DNA of 64,000 nt from Eggerthella timonensis (lineage in GTDB: Bacteria; Actinomycetota; Coriobacteriia; Coriobacteriales; Eggerthellaceae). Shown in pieces: positions 33,435 to 41,693 of the stretch. A program made the translations under genes and the position numbers. The stretch lies in the NCBI RefSeq assembly GCF_900184265.1, contig NZ_FXXA01000002.1, positions 824,734 to 888,733 of the forward strand, written 5' to 3'. The number at the start of each line of letters is the position of its first letter. The stretch's first letter is position 1. Below the pieces are notes generated by a model that did not search any database, was not told the origin of the DNA, and saw only the letters and a program-made list of their open reading frames with translations.

Positions 33435-35033
33435 CTAGGCGCCGTAGTACTCCAGGGCCGACTGGGCGGCGATGCGGCCAGTGACGGTGCCCATGCACAT
33501 GGACGAGCCGCTCACGGCGTAGCGCATGTAGAACAGCTCGGCGTTGCCCAGCGTGCCGCCGGCGTACAGGCCGGGGACCGGCTGGCGGTTCGCGTCGAGG
33601 ACTTCGGCCTTCGTGCTGATGGCCAGCTGGCCGAACGAGTCGTTCGTGTTCGGCGTGATCTGGATGGCGTAGAACGGCGCCTGCGTGATGGCCTGCAGGT
33701 CCTCGGGCTTCTTGTGGAAGTCGGTGTCCTCGCCGGCCTCGCACAGCTCGTTGTAGCGCTCGATGGTCTTCATCAGCGGATAGGAAGGCAGCCCGGCCGC
33801 TTCGGCCAACGCCTCGATGGTGTCGGCCGTGTCGACCACGCCCTTCTCGACGCCCTTCTTGATGAGTTCCAGGCGCTTCTCGGGCTGCTGCGAGTCGCAG
33901 ATGATGGTGAATTCCTTGCGGCCGCTTTCGACGAACGGGGTGAAGTAGTCGAACTGGCTCGTCATGGACTCGTTTGCGCAACGATAGCCCAGGTCGGTGA
34001 CGAACACGCCCGTGTTCACCATGCGCAGCACGCTCAGCTCGTCGTTGAGCGGCAGCGGCTCGCGACCCACGAGGTGGATCTGCGACAGGCCGCCCTTGAG
34101 CAGCGTCATCGCGCCCGCCTGCTTCGCCAGCTCGATGCCGTCGCCGGTGTTGCTGGGGCTGGAGAACGTGTGCCAGCCCACGGCGCCCGGCGCGTACAGC
34201 TCCTTCGCCCAATCCTGGCCGTCGAAGCCGCCCGAGGCCAGCATGACGGCCTTCGCGTTGATGGTGTACTCGGTCTTGCCCTGACGCGCTTTCACGCCCG
34301 CGGCCTTGCCGCCGTCCATGAGCACTTCGATGGCGCGCGTTTCCATCATGATTTCCACGCCGTTCTTCTCCGCTTCGGCGATGAGGTTGTCCACGATGCC
34401 CTTGCCGCTGGTCGTCGACAGCATGGAGCGGTCGGACACGTTGTCTCCGGGCTTCTTGTCGAAGTCGCAGCCCAGCTCCACGAGCCAGTCCATGGCCGCG
34501 CCGCCGTTCTCGGCCACGAGGCGGCAGATGTCCATGTTCGCGTCGCCGTCAGACTGGTCGAAGAAGAACTGCGCCACTTCCTCGGGCGTGCCGTAGTCCG
34601 TGTAGCCCAGCTCGTCCTGTTTCTTCGCGCCGCAGCAGTAGAAGTTGCCGCTGCAGATGGACGAGTCGCCGCCGGTCACGTTGTGCTTCTCGAGTACGAC
34701 CACCTTGGCGCCGGCGCGCGACGCCTCCACGGCTGCGCTCATGCCGGCAACGCCGCTGCCTACGACGACGAAGTCGACGTCCTTCGTTTCCTGCTTCTCG
34801 GCGGGGGTTTCCGCGGCGGCCTGGATGGTGTCGGCTTTCTGCGTGCCGGTCGCGCCGGTGCTTGCCGTGCTTGCGGAGTCGCCGCCATCGGTGCTCGCGG
34901 GGGCCGCGGTGGTTTGCGGCGCGCAGCCGGCGAGGCCGCTGCCGGCCACGACGGCTGCCGTGGCGCCCAGCCCCATGAGGAACGAGCGGCGCGAAACGCC
35001 TGCGGATGCGATGTTCTTTCCCTCTGCTGTCAT
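33435..35033 (-). CDS. Tat-exported FAD-binding fumarate-reductase-like flavoprotein
   Basis: 532 residues from the ATG at 35033 after GGGAGG. Twin arginines in SRRSFL (residues 14-19) and a lipobox LAGC (Cys37) predict an exported, lipid-anchored protein. After a Thr/Ala/Gly linker, the flavin domain begins DFVVVGSGVAGMSAAVEASRAGAKVVVLEKHNVTGGDSSICSG. It continues to ASGGFDG and the C-terminal GLYAGGTLGNAELFYMRYAVSGSSMCMGTVTGRIAAQ. There is no attached haem domain, so electrons must come from elsewhere. The family includes fumarate, urocanate and cinnamate-type reductases; the substrate here is unknown. The neighbouring LuxR gene is the probable regulator. Confidence 0.9.
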   Translation of the reverse strand: MTAEGKNIASAGVSRRSFLMGLGATAAVVAGSGLAGCAPQTTAAPASTDGGDSASTASTGATGTQKADTIQAAAETPAEKQETKDVDFVVVGSGVAGMSAAVEASRAGAKVVVLEKHNVTGGDSSICSGNFYCCGAKKQDELGYTDYGTPEEVAQFFFDQSDGDANMDICRLVAENGGAAMDWLVELGCDFDKKPGDNVSDRSMLSTTSGKGIVDNLIAEAEKNGVEIMMETRAIEVLMDGGKAAGVKARQGKTEYTINAKAVMLASGGFDGQDWAKELYAPGAVGWHTFSSPSNTGDGIELAKQAGAMTLLKGGLSQIHLVGREPLPLNDELSVLRMVNTGVFVTDLGYRCANESMTSQFDYFTPFVESGRKEFTIICDSQQPEKRLELIKKGVEKGVVDTADTIEALAEAAGLPSYPLMKTIERYNELCEAGEDTDFHKKPEDLQAITQAPFYAIQITPNTNDSFGQLAISTKAEVLDANRQPVPGLYAGGTLGNAELFYMRYAVSGSSMCMGTVTGRIAAQSALEYYGA

Positions 35034-35143
35034 GATGATCCTCCCTGTTGACGATGCTTCCGGTCGGCCCTCCTCCGGCCGATCCGCTGTTGCCATCCTG
35101 TCAGGCCGCGCTGCGCCCCGCCAGCGCCAAAGTGGGTGGATGC

Positions 35144-35166
35144 AAAAAACCCTCCATAGTGGAGGG
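35144..35166 (-). terminator. Intrinsic terminator of LuxR gene
   Basis: Reading the minus strand, CCCTCC-ACTAT-GGAGGG is followed by TTTTTT, 13 bp past the stop. A textbook terminator; it separates the LuxR gene from the flavoprotein gene. Confidence 0.9.
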
Positions 35167-35178
35167 GGTGGTGGGTGG

Positions 35179-36630
35179 CTACCGCCCTTCGGCGTGCAGC
35201 TCGACGCGATCCAAGAGGTCTTGCTTGTCGACGGCGCCGCTCTTCTGGTACACGTTGTGGATGTAGCCCTTGATGGTGTTCGGCGACAGTCCCAGCTCGT
35301 CGGCGATGTAGGTGCGCGTGCGGCCTTGGCACAGCAGGATGAGCACGTCGGTCTCGCGCGCGGTGAGGTGATGGTCCTCGGCGAACGCGCGCAGCAGTTC
35401 AACTTGCATCGTGCGCACGTCGCTCGTCTCCGGGGCGGTCGACGACGACGGCGCGTCCGTCCGCGCGCGCCGGCCCTCCAGCCGCTTCGCCACGATGGGG
35501 TTGAGCGCCAGCACGAACAGCGATACGAGCGAGATGAGCGCAAGTCCCGTCACCAGCAGATCCTGTGCGATCACCGCCGCGCCGAACGCGACGCCTGCCA
35601 GGATCAGCAGCGCCGACGCCCCCAGCGCGACGCTCAGGTACACCCACATCGACACGTGGTCGCGTTCGCCCAGCAGGCACACGGCGATGCGCACGTTCAT
35701 GCCCGATAGGTAGAACGCCACGAACACGAGCACCGCCGCGATCACGTGCACGATGGGCGAGGTGATGAACGGCAGCGCGATCAGCGCCACGGCCACGATG
35801 GGGAACAGGATGTCGTACAGGTCGCCCACCGACAGCGCGTGCTTCTTGCGCACCACGTACGCCAGCATGATGCCGGCCGCCAGCAGGATGCCCAACACGG
35901 CCTGCACGGCGATGGGAATGGGCTCCTCGACCACGGTGGCAACCTGGCTCACCGCGCCGAACACGAACGAGAACACGGCCAGGTACGACACCGCTTTCAC
36001 GAAGTCGCCCGCTCCGCCCTGCGCAAGGCTGACGCGCCGTGCTGCCACGTCGAGCGGGGCCGTGCGCACGAACGGCAGCGCCGAAACCACGATGATCGCA
36101 AGCGCGAACAGCAGCTCGACGGTGCCCGAAGCCACGAAGATGATGCCCGCCACCACGCCGCCGCACAGAAACGACAGCGGAACGGCGCGCGCAAGCGACA
36201 CCTCGCCGCGCTCATGCAGGCTGGTGATGCGCGCCATCCACGCCAACTCGGCTGTGGCCAGCCCGTAGCCGATCAGGCCCGAGGCAGCGATGGCGTACAG
36301 CCAGCCGCCCTCGATCAGCCCCACGAGCCGTGCGAACATGAGGGCGTTGCCCAGGAAGGCGGCGGCGAAGGCGCTGAGGATGCGCGCGCGGCGCGTGGGC
36401 TTGCGGCGCAACGCATAGGCCAGCGCGGTGCCCGCCATCGTCAAGGCGTACGCGAGGAAGAACAGCGCGCCGAACGCGTCGCCTGCCCCATGCGACAGGC
36501 TCATTTCCTGAAGAAACGTGCTGGAGATCATGAGAGGGAACGTCAGCCCGCACACGATGCCGTATCCCACGGCGCTGCCAGCCAACGCGCGCTTCGCGCC
36601 TGCGGTTTCCGGTTTCGCTTCGTCTTGCAT
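35179..36630 (-). CDS. LuxR-family regulator with 12-helix membrane domain
   Basis: 483 residues. Residues about 15-400 form about 12 hydrophobic helices (GYGIVCGLTFPLMISSTFL, ALFFLAYALTMAGTALAYAL and so on), like an MFS-type fold. Residues about 415-483 are a LuxR HTH (AFAEDHHLTARETDVLILLCQGRTRTYIADELGLSPNTIKGYIHNVYQKSGAVDKQDLLDRV). This membrane-LuxR layout is abundant in Eggerthella and relatives and is usually next to a respiratory flavoprotein or molybdoenzyme, as here. It is inferred to sense the reductase substrate at the membrane. Its terminator lies before the flavoprotein gene, so the two are transcribed separately. Confidence 0.92.
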   Translation of the reverse strand: MQDEAKPETAGAKRALAGSAVGYGIVCGLTFPLMISSTFLQEMSLSHGAGDAFGALFFLAYALTMAGTALAYALRRKPTRRARILSAFAAAFLGNALMFARLVGLIEGGWLYAIAASGLIGYGLATAELAWMARITSLHERGEVSLARAVPLSFLCGGVVAGIIFVASGTVELLFALAIIVVSALPFVRTAPLDVAARRVSLAQGGAGDFVKAVSYLAVFSFVFGAVSQVATVVEEPIPIAVQAVLGILLAAGIMLAYVVRKKHALSVGDLYDILFPIVAVALIALPFITSPIVHVIAAVLVFVAFYLSGMNVRIAVCLLGERDHVSMWVYLSVALGASALLILAGVAFGAAVIAQDLLVTGLALISLVSLFVLALNPIVAKRLEGRRARTDAPSSSTAPETSDVRTMQVELLRAFAEDHHLTARETDVLILLCQGRTRTYIADELGLSPNTIKGYIHNVYQKSGAVDKQDLLDRVELHAEGR

Positions 36631-36818
36631 GGCCCCTCCCTCCTCGCTCCCAGTATTCTACTCGACGCGCGCGCGGAACTGCTGACGGGTTTCGCCCGCA
36701 TGCAAAACGCATAGCGCACGGGGGTGGCGCACGAATGAAAACGTACGAATGCCCCCGTCTTCTCGCTCGGCGCGTAATCGAACGAGCTGCGGCATCCCCT
36801 GCGCGTCTCCGATGCGCG

Positions 36819-36958
36819 GTTTTCACCCACATGTTGCGAATCCGGGCCCCCTGCGGCCCCGTGCCTTTCCGATCGGGAGCGTTTTCCCAGGTCGCCCTTC
36901 GCCGCGTTGCCTCGTACCGCCCTCGGTGCCGCAAATACCGCAACATGTGGGTGAAAAC
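36819..36958. repeat. Long inverted repeat, perfect 20-bp arms
   Basis: GTTTTCACCCACATGTTGCG (36819-36838) and its exact complement (36939-36958), loop 100 nt. The loop core is TTTTCCCAGGTCGCC near 36882-36896. Confidence 0.88.
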
Positions 36959-37025
36959 TGCACGGAAACGGAACGGGACGGGCAGGCTCGACGGGGTATG
37001 CGCCGAACAGGGGAGTCAGAACGAA

Positions 37026-37041
37026 TGTTTCACGTGAAACA
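37026..37041. other. parS site 3
   Basis: Perfect TGTTTCACGTGAAACA, intergenic. Confidence 0.92.
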
Positions 37042-37325
37042 TTCCGGTGGCGAGACGGGGGCAACGCTCCAGCGGGAACTGCCATCGACTTATGCCTCCA
37101 CTCAGGTTGTCGCCACGAGCGGAGGCGATGCAACCCGCGGCCCCCTATCATCCTGAGTGCGGCGTCGAAGCTGCGGGAGTCGAAGCGTCCCGTGCGGTGC
37201 CAACAGACACGCTTCCGGCTGGCGACGCACGGGATCCGACGAACTCGCTTGCGCTCGCCATAGGATGGCAACGGGCTGGATCTGCGGGACGTCGATGGCC
37301 TTTCCCCATAGAGCTGCTTTCGACT

Positions 37326-37489
37326 TGGACGCAAAACGGCACCCATGACAATTTCAGGCGGTGTTTTGGGTCGTTTGCATCGGGTTTTCAGAAAGGCGAC
37401 CGGCATATTCCCAGGTCGCGCAGCGCTCGGGACGGCTGCGACCTGAGTTCGCTACAGGGAACATTGTCAGGGCTATCGATTTGCGCCCA
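37326..37489. repeat. Long inverted repeat D (class-1 arms)
   Basis: The left arm begins TGGACGCAAAACGGCACCCA, identical to element A over 27 bp. The right arm (37459-37489) has diverged. The loop has GGCATATTCCCAGGTCGCGC. Confidence 0.87.
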
Positions 37490-37631
37490 TTTCTCCACCC
37501 TGGTCGGCATTCCGCCATCCCACGAGCGCGCGACGCGCTGCTGACCGTTCGGTTTCCATGCGCTACGTGCGGCCGCTCACGCGCGCGACGCGGGCATACT
37601 GGGAGGAATCATGCAGCGATAAGGAGCAGGT

Positions 37632-39298
37632 ATGGAAGGCGTAGACCGAACGGCGGCTGCGGCGGCGGACGCGGCGCGCGTGCACGAGGGCGATGAGCCC
37701 AAGACGATCGCGCAAGAATCGAACGATGAAGAGACGCGGGACGAGGCAGCGCGAACGCGAGCGCAAGAGCTGGCGGCGGCATCGGCGCAGCAAGGGGCCG
37801 TGCCGACGAGCGAGCCTCAGCCCGAACGCAAACGAGGCGTCGCAGCCGTGTTCGCGGGGTTGCTTTTGGCGATGTTCGTTTCCACGTTGTCTGAAACGGT
37901 CACGGCCACCGCGTTGCCCACCATCGTGGGCGACCTGGGCGGCGTCGACCATATGCAGTGGGTGACCACGGCCTACATCCTGGCATCAACCATCATGATG
38001 CCCATCTACGGCAAGCTGGGCGACCTGTTCGGCCGCAAGTACCTGTTCATCATCGCGTTGTCCATCTTCATCGTGGGGTCGACGACGTGCGGGCTCGCGC
38101 CCAGCATGGACGGGCTCATCGCGGGCCGCGCGGTGGAGGGGCTCGGGGGGCCGACATCGTTCCGCCGCGCCAACGAGGGAAGTACATGGGCCTCATGGGC
38201 TCGGTGTTCGCGGTGTCCACGGTGGTGGGGCCGCTGCTGGGAGGCTGGTTCGTGCAGGTGACGGGGTGGCGCTGGCTGTTCGCGTTCAACATCCCGCTGG
38301 CGCTGCTTGCTATCGCTGCCGTGGCGTTCTTCCTCACGAAACCCGAGCGGCGCGACGATCGGCCGCCCATCGATATCGCCGGCATGACGACGATGGCTTT
38401 GTCGGTGTCGTCGCTCGTGCTGGCGACCGCATGGGGCGGCACGCTGTTCGCCTGGACCTCGCCCGAGATATTCGGCTTGTTCGCGCTGTTCTTCGTGGCG
38501 GCGGTCGCGTTCGTTTTGGCTGAGCGCCACGCGAAAGAGCCTATCGTCCCCCTTCTGCTGTTCAAGAACCGCAACTTCGTCGTATGCACGGTCACCGGCA
38601 TGTTCATCATGCTGGGGATGATGGGCACCATTTCGTATCTGCCCACCTACTTCCAGATCGTCGAGGGGCTGGCTCCCGAGCAGGCGGGGCTTATGACGGT
38701 TCCCATGATGGCAGGCGTGCTGATCACGGCGGTCGGCACCGGTTTCCTTGCCACGAAAACGGGGCGCTACAAGTGGATGCCCATCGCCTCCTGCGCGGTG
38801 ACATCGGTGGGCTTCGTGCTGTTGTCCCAGCTCACTGTGGGGACTCCGCTCGTACTGACCGGCGTGTTCCTGTTCGTGCTGGGTTTCGGCATCGGGCTGG
38901 GGCAGCAGATCCTCGTGCTCATCGTGCAGAACGAGTTCCCGCACGCCATCGTGGGAACCGCCACGGCGGCGAACAACTTCTTCCGGCAGATCGGCTCGAC
39001 GCTGGGCGCGTCGCTTGTGGGAGCGCTGTTCACGTCGAGGCTGTCGGCGGATTTGGTCGCGCAGTTGCCGAAGGCGGACAACATCAGCATGAACCGCATC
39101 ACGCCCGAATTCGTCGACCACTTGAGCGGACCCGTTCGCGACATCATCACGTCGGCGTACAGCGATGCGCTCGTGCCCATCTTCTTGTACGTGGTGCCGT
39201 TGCTGGTGGTGGGGTTCGTTCTCATGCTCACCCTCAAGGAGCATCCGCTGGCCACCAAGGTGAACCACACGGGCCATCCGGCCGACGACGCGCTGTAG
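37632..39298 (+). pseudogene. MFS drug exporter (DHA2/EmrB type) broken by a frameshift near 38150
   Basis: ATG 37632 follows AAGGAG. The first frame (to about 38150) reads through an acidic N-terminal tail, then VFAGLLLAMFVSTLSETVTATALPTIVGDL and GRAVEGLGG. The second frame resumes at ADIVPPRQRGKYMGLMGSVFAVSTVVGPLLGGWF and runs to the end at 39298. In intact relatives about 11 residues (the GGLMxLxQxII stretch) lie between GLGG and ADIV. Here they are missing and the frame shifts, so a deletion of about 34 bp in a G-rich tract is inferred. The rest shows no other damage. An assembly error cannot be excluded. Confidence 0.8.
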
Positions 39299-39306
39299 GC
39301 GGCGAA

Positions 39307-39339
39307 TGTCCCAAAAGGGGACAGTCCCCATCCGGGACA
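39307..39339. repeat. 33-bp TGTCCC palindromic element
   Basis: TGTCCCAAAAGG-GGACAGTCC-CCATCCGGGACA; outer arms pair, inner pairs degenerate. It lies between convergent genes. Confidence 0.85.
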
Positions 39340-39346
39340 TTCGCGC

Positions 39347-40201
39347 TCAGCTCGAGCGCAGCTGCCAGAAGGCAACGGCGCTGGCGGCGGCCACGTTGAG
39401 GGAGTCCACGCCGCCGGCCATGGGGATGCGCACGGTGTAGTCGCAGCGGCCGATGGTGTCGTGCGCCAGGCCGTCGCCTTCGGTGCCGAACACCAGCGCG
39501 AGCCGCTCCTCGGCATTGAGGGCCGCATCGTCGAGCGACACCGAGTCGTCCGTCAGCGCGAAGGCCGCGGTCTTGAATCCCAGCTCGTGCAGCAGCGGCA
39601 CGCCGGCTTCGGCCCAGCCGCCCGCGCCGGTGGCACCCGCTCCGGCCTCCTCGCCGATGCGCGTCCACGGCACTTGGAACACGGTGCCCATCGACACGCG
39701 CACGGCTCGGCGGTACAGCGGGTCGTAACAGGCGGGCGTCACCAACACGGCGTCGATGCCCAGCGCGGCGGCCGAGCGGAAGATGGCCCCGACGTTCGTG
39801 TGGTTCGTGATGTCCTCCAGCACGGCGATGCGGCGCGCGCCGCGCACGATGTCGGCCACGCTTGGCAGCGCGGGGCGTCGGAATGCGCCCAACGCGCCGC
39901 GCGTCAGCTCGAACCCGGTGAGCTTCGTCAGCTCGTCGTGCGGTGCGACGAACACGGGCACCTCGCTGCCCCAGCGTGCGGCGATCTCATCGATGATCGG
40001 CTGCATCGCGGGTAGCCATTTCGCCTCCATGAGCAGCGACAACGGCTCCATGCCGCCTGCCAGCGCACGCTCGATCACCTTGCCGGACTCGGCGATGAAC
40101 AGCGCTTTCTCGGGTTCCAGCTTGCTGCGCAGCTGGGCCTCCGTCAGCCGCGCGAACGCGTCGAGCCGCGGGTCGTCGAGCGTTGAGACTTCGATGATCA
40201 T
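39347..40201 (-). CDS. SpoU/TrmH-family RNA 2'-O-methyltransferase
   Basis: 284 residues from the ATG at 40201, overlapping the upstream stop by 4 bp (ATGA). The N-terminal substrate-binding region (LRSKLEPEKALFIAESGKVIERAL) is followed by the SPOUT knot motifs: EDITNHTNVGAIFRSAAALGIDAVLVTP (motif 1), LVFGTEGDGL (motif 2) and IPMAGGVDSLNVAAASAV (motif 3). An alanine/glycine-rich insert (EEAGAGATGAGGWAEAG) lies before motif 2. It methylates a ribose in rRNA or tRNA with S-adenosylmethionine; the target is not known. Last gene of the crp-isochorismatase-spoU operon. Confidence 0.92.
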   Translation of the reverse strand: MIIEVSTLDDPRLDAFARLTEAQLRSKLEPEKALFIAESGKVIERALAGGMEPLSLLMEAKWLPAMQPIIDEIAARWGSEVPVFVAPHDELTKLTGFELTRGALGAFRRPALPSVADIVRGARRIAVLEDITNHTNVGAIFRSAAALGIDAVLVTPACYDPLYRRAVRVSMGTVFQVPWTRIGEEAGAGATGAGGWAEAGVPLLHELGFKTAAFALTDDSVSLDDAALNAEERLALVFGTEGDGLAHDTIGRCDYTVRIPMAGGVDSLNVAAASAVAFWQLRSS

Positions 40202-40845
40202 AGGATGGTGCCTCCCGCGCACGCCTCGCGGGCTTCGGCCACCACGTCGCGCACGTTCGCCAGGCCCTGCGCGCAGAACTCGTCGCAGTCCATGACGTGC
40301 GCGCCGATGTGCGCCATATCCTCGATGTTCGCCGCCTGCACCTCGGGCGTGCGCGACGACGTGCAGTCTTCCAGCAGCACCACGTTGTAGTCGAGCGACA
40401 ACGCGTCGTAGCAGGTGCTGCGGATGCAGTTCGGCGTGGTGGTGCCGATGAGCACCACGGTGCCCACGCCCAAACGGCGCAGGATCAGGTCGAGCTGGGT
40501 GCCGAAGAACGCCGAGAAGCGCGGCTTCACGATCACGCGGTCGCCCGGCTGCGGCGACAGCGGCGCGTATTCCTCCAGCGTGCGGGGGCTGGCGCAGGCG
40601 CGCGAGACGGGCTTGCCGCCCTCGACCCACGTGCGGTGTCGCACGGCTTCCACGTCCGAGCCGTCGGCGGCGTACTCGCGCACGGCGTGGATCACGGGCA
40701 TCCCCAGCGTGCGCGCCTGGTCGAGCGCCTGCGCACAGGCTGGCACCGTGGACAGCGCCCCTTCCACGCACAGCGCGGACGAGGGGTCCACGAACCCGTG
40801 CTGCATGTCGATGATAATGAGGGCCGCCTTGCGCGGATCGATCAT
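40198..40845 (-). CDS. Isochorismatase-family cysteine hydrolase
   Basis: 215 residues. The catalytic triad is visible: Asp in IIIDMQHGF, Lys in VIVKPRFSAFFGT and Cys in TTTPNCIRSTCYDALSLDY, with the cis-peptide TT before it. The family includes nicotinamidase, isochorismatase and N-carbamoylsarcosine amidase; residues here do not settle which. The usual nicotinamidase metal site DXH is not obvious. The ATG at 40845 follows AAGGAG and overlaps the upstream stop by 4 bp. Confidence 0.87.
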   Translation of the reverse strand: MIDPRKAALIIIDMQHGFVDPSSALCVEGALSTVPACAQALDQARTLGMPVIHAVREYAADGSDVEAVRHRTWVEGGKPVSRACASPRTLEEYAPLSPQPGDRVIVKPRFSAFFGTQLDLILRRLGVGTVVLIGTTTPNCIRSTCYDALSLDYNVVLLEDCTSSRTPEVQAANIEDMAHIGAHVMDCDEFCAQGLANVRDVVAEAREACAGGTIL

Positions 40846-41516
40846 AGGGAGCTCCTTCGCACGATTTCAAACCGGTTCCTATTGTAGTCGATGATGCCGT
40901 CCTTCTTCATCCGCGACAGCTCGGCGCACATGGCGCTGCGATCCACCGACAGGTAATCGGCCAGCTCCTGGCGGTCGAACGGGATGGCGAAGCGGTTCGA
41001 ACCGGCACGTTCGGCCTGGTCGGAGAGGTACGACAGCAGCTTGGCGCGCGTCGTGCGCTTCGCGGTGTGCTCGATTTTGCGCGTCAGCGCGTGCGTGCGC
41101 TTCGCGATGATGCCCAGCAGGTTGCGGATGAGCCGCGCGTGGAACGCGCACGACGACGGGCACATGCTGGTGATGCGCCCCACGTCGAGGAGCAGCACCA
41201 CGGCGTCTTCGGCAGCCACCACGTTGATGTCGAGGGCCAGGTCGGGTTCGCACGCGTACACTTCGGCGAACGACTGGCCGGGGCCGAACGACGCGAGGAT
41301 GCTGCGGTTGCCCCAGTAATCTTCCTTCTCGAGGCGCACCGAGCCCTCCAGCACCATGCCCATCGACGTGGTGCGGTCGCCCACGCGGAAGACGTACGCA
41401 CTCTTGGGGAACGAGCGCTGCCGCGCGCCGAGGCACTGGAGCATGAGCTCGAGGTCGGCGGCGTCGATGCGCTCGAACAGGGGCGAGCGGCCGATGAGGG
41501 GCAGGTAGCGGTCCAT
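40842..41516 (-). CDS. Crp/Fnr-family regulator divergent from hcp
   Basis: 224 residues from the ATG at 41516 after AAAGGAG. A sensor barrel (IGRSPLFERIDAADLELMLQCLGARQRSFPKSAYVFRVGDRTTSMGMVLEGSVRLEKED) leads through a long helix to a winged helix (FAIPFDRQELADYLSVDRSAMCAELSRMKKDGIIDYNRNRFEIV). There is no FNR cysteine set. Regulators of this type next to hcp (HcpR, DNR-like) respond to nitric oxide through haem; that role is inferred from position. A GTTG-N6-CAAC dyad lies 12 bp upstream of its own start. Confidence 0.87.
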   Translation of the reverse strand: MDRYLPLIGRSPLFERIDAADLELMLQCLGARQRSFPKSAYVFRVGDRTTSMGMVLEGSVRLEKEDYWGNRSILASFGPGQSFAEVYACEPDLALDINVVAAEDAVVLLLDVGRITSMCPSSCAFHARLIRNLLGIIAKRTHALTRKIEHTAKRTTRAKLLSYLSDQAERAGSNRFAIPFDRQELADYLSVDRSAMCAELSRMKKDGIIDYNRNRFEIVRRSSL

Positions 41517-41527
41517 GGGGCTCCTTT

Positions 41528-41541
41528 GTTGCAAATACAAC
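41528..41541. promoter_or_regulatory. Candidate Crp/Fnr operator in hcp-crp gap
   Basis: GTTG-CAAATA-CAAC (within TTGTTGCAAATACAACGG) has the 4-6-4 geometry of Crp/Fnr sites and lies between the divergent crp and hcp starts. Confidence 0.5.
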
Positions 41542-41629
41542 GGAAATGCTTGCACCAGTATCGTAGGGTGAGCGTCGTCAGGCAAGGGAACGACAACCGA
41601 GCGCCGCGCCCCGACCCGCCAACGGTGGA

Positions 41630-41662
41630 TGGCCCCAAAGGGGACAGGCACCTTTGGGGCCA
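41630..41662. repeat. 33-bp TGTCCC-type palindrome, compensated variant
   Basis: TGGCCCCAAAGG-GGACAGGCA-CCTTTGGGGCCA. The usual GTCC/GGAC ends are GGCC/GGCC here, changed on both arms so pairing is kept. It lies upstream of hcp. Confidence 0.9.
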
Positions 41663-41693
41663 TCCGGGGCGCAGGTGCGAGAGAGGACGAGAC

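Larger units (their letters stand above)
36631..37631. other. 1-kb gene-free interval
   Basis: It holds two long inverted repeats (36819-36958, 37326-37489) and parS site 3 (37026). Between them is unique sequence with short dyads: CCACTCAGG/CCTGAGTG around 37097-37162 and TCCCGTGCG/CGCACGGGA around 37190-37235. No supported ORF: the frames here are short and lack family motifs. Confidence 0.6.

Noticed and set aside
37958-39298. Second MFS frame as an independent gene
   Set aside because: It has no start or ribosome site before ADIVPPRQRG and lacks the first helices; it is the 3' part of the broken pump gene.
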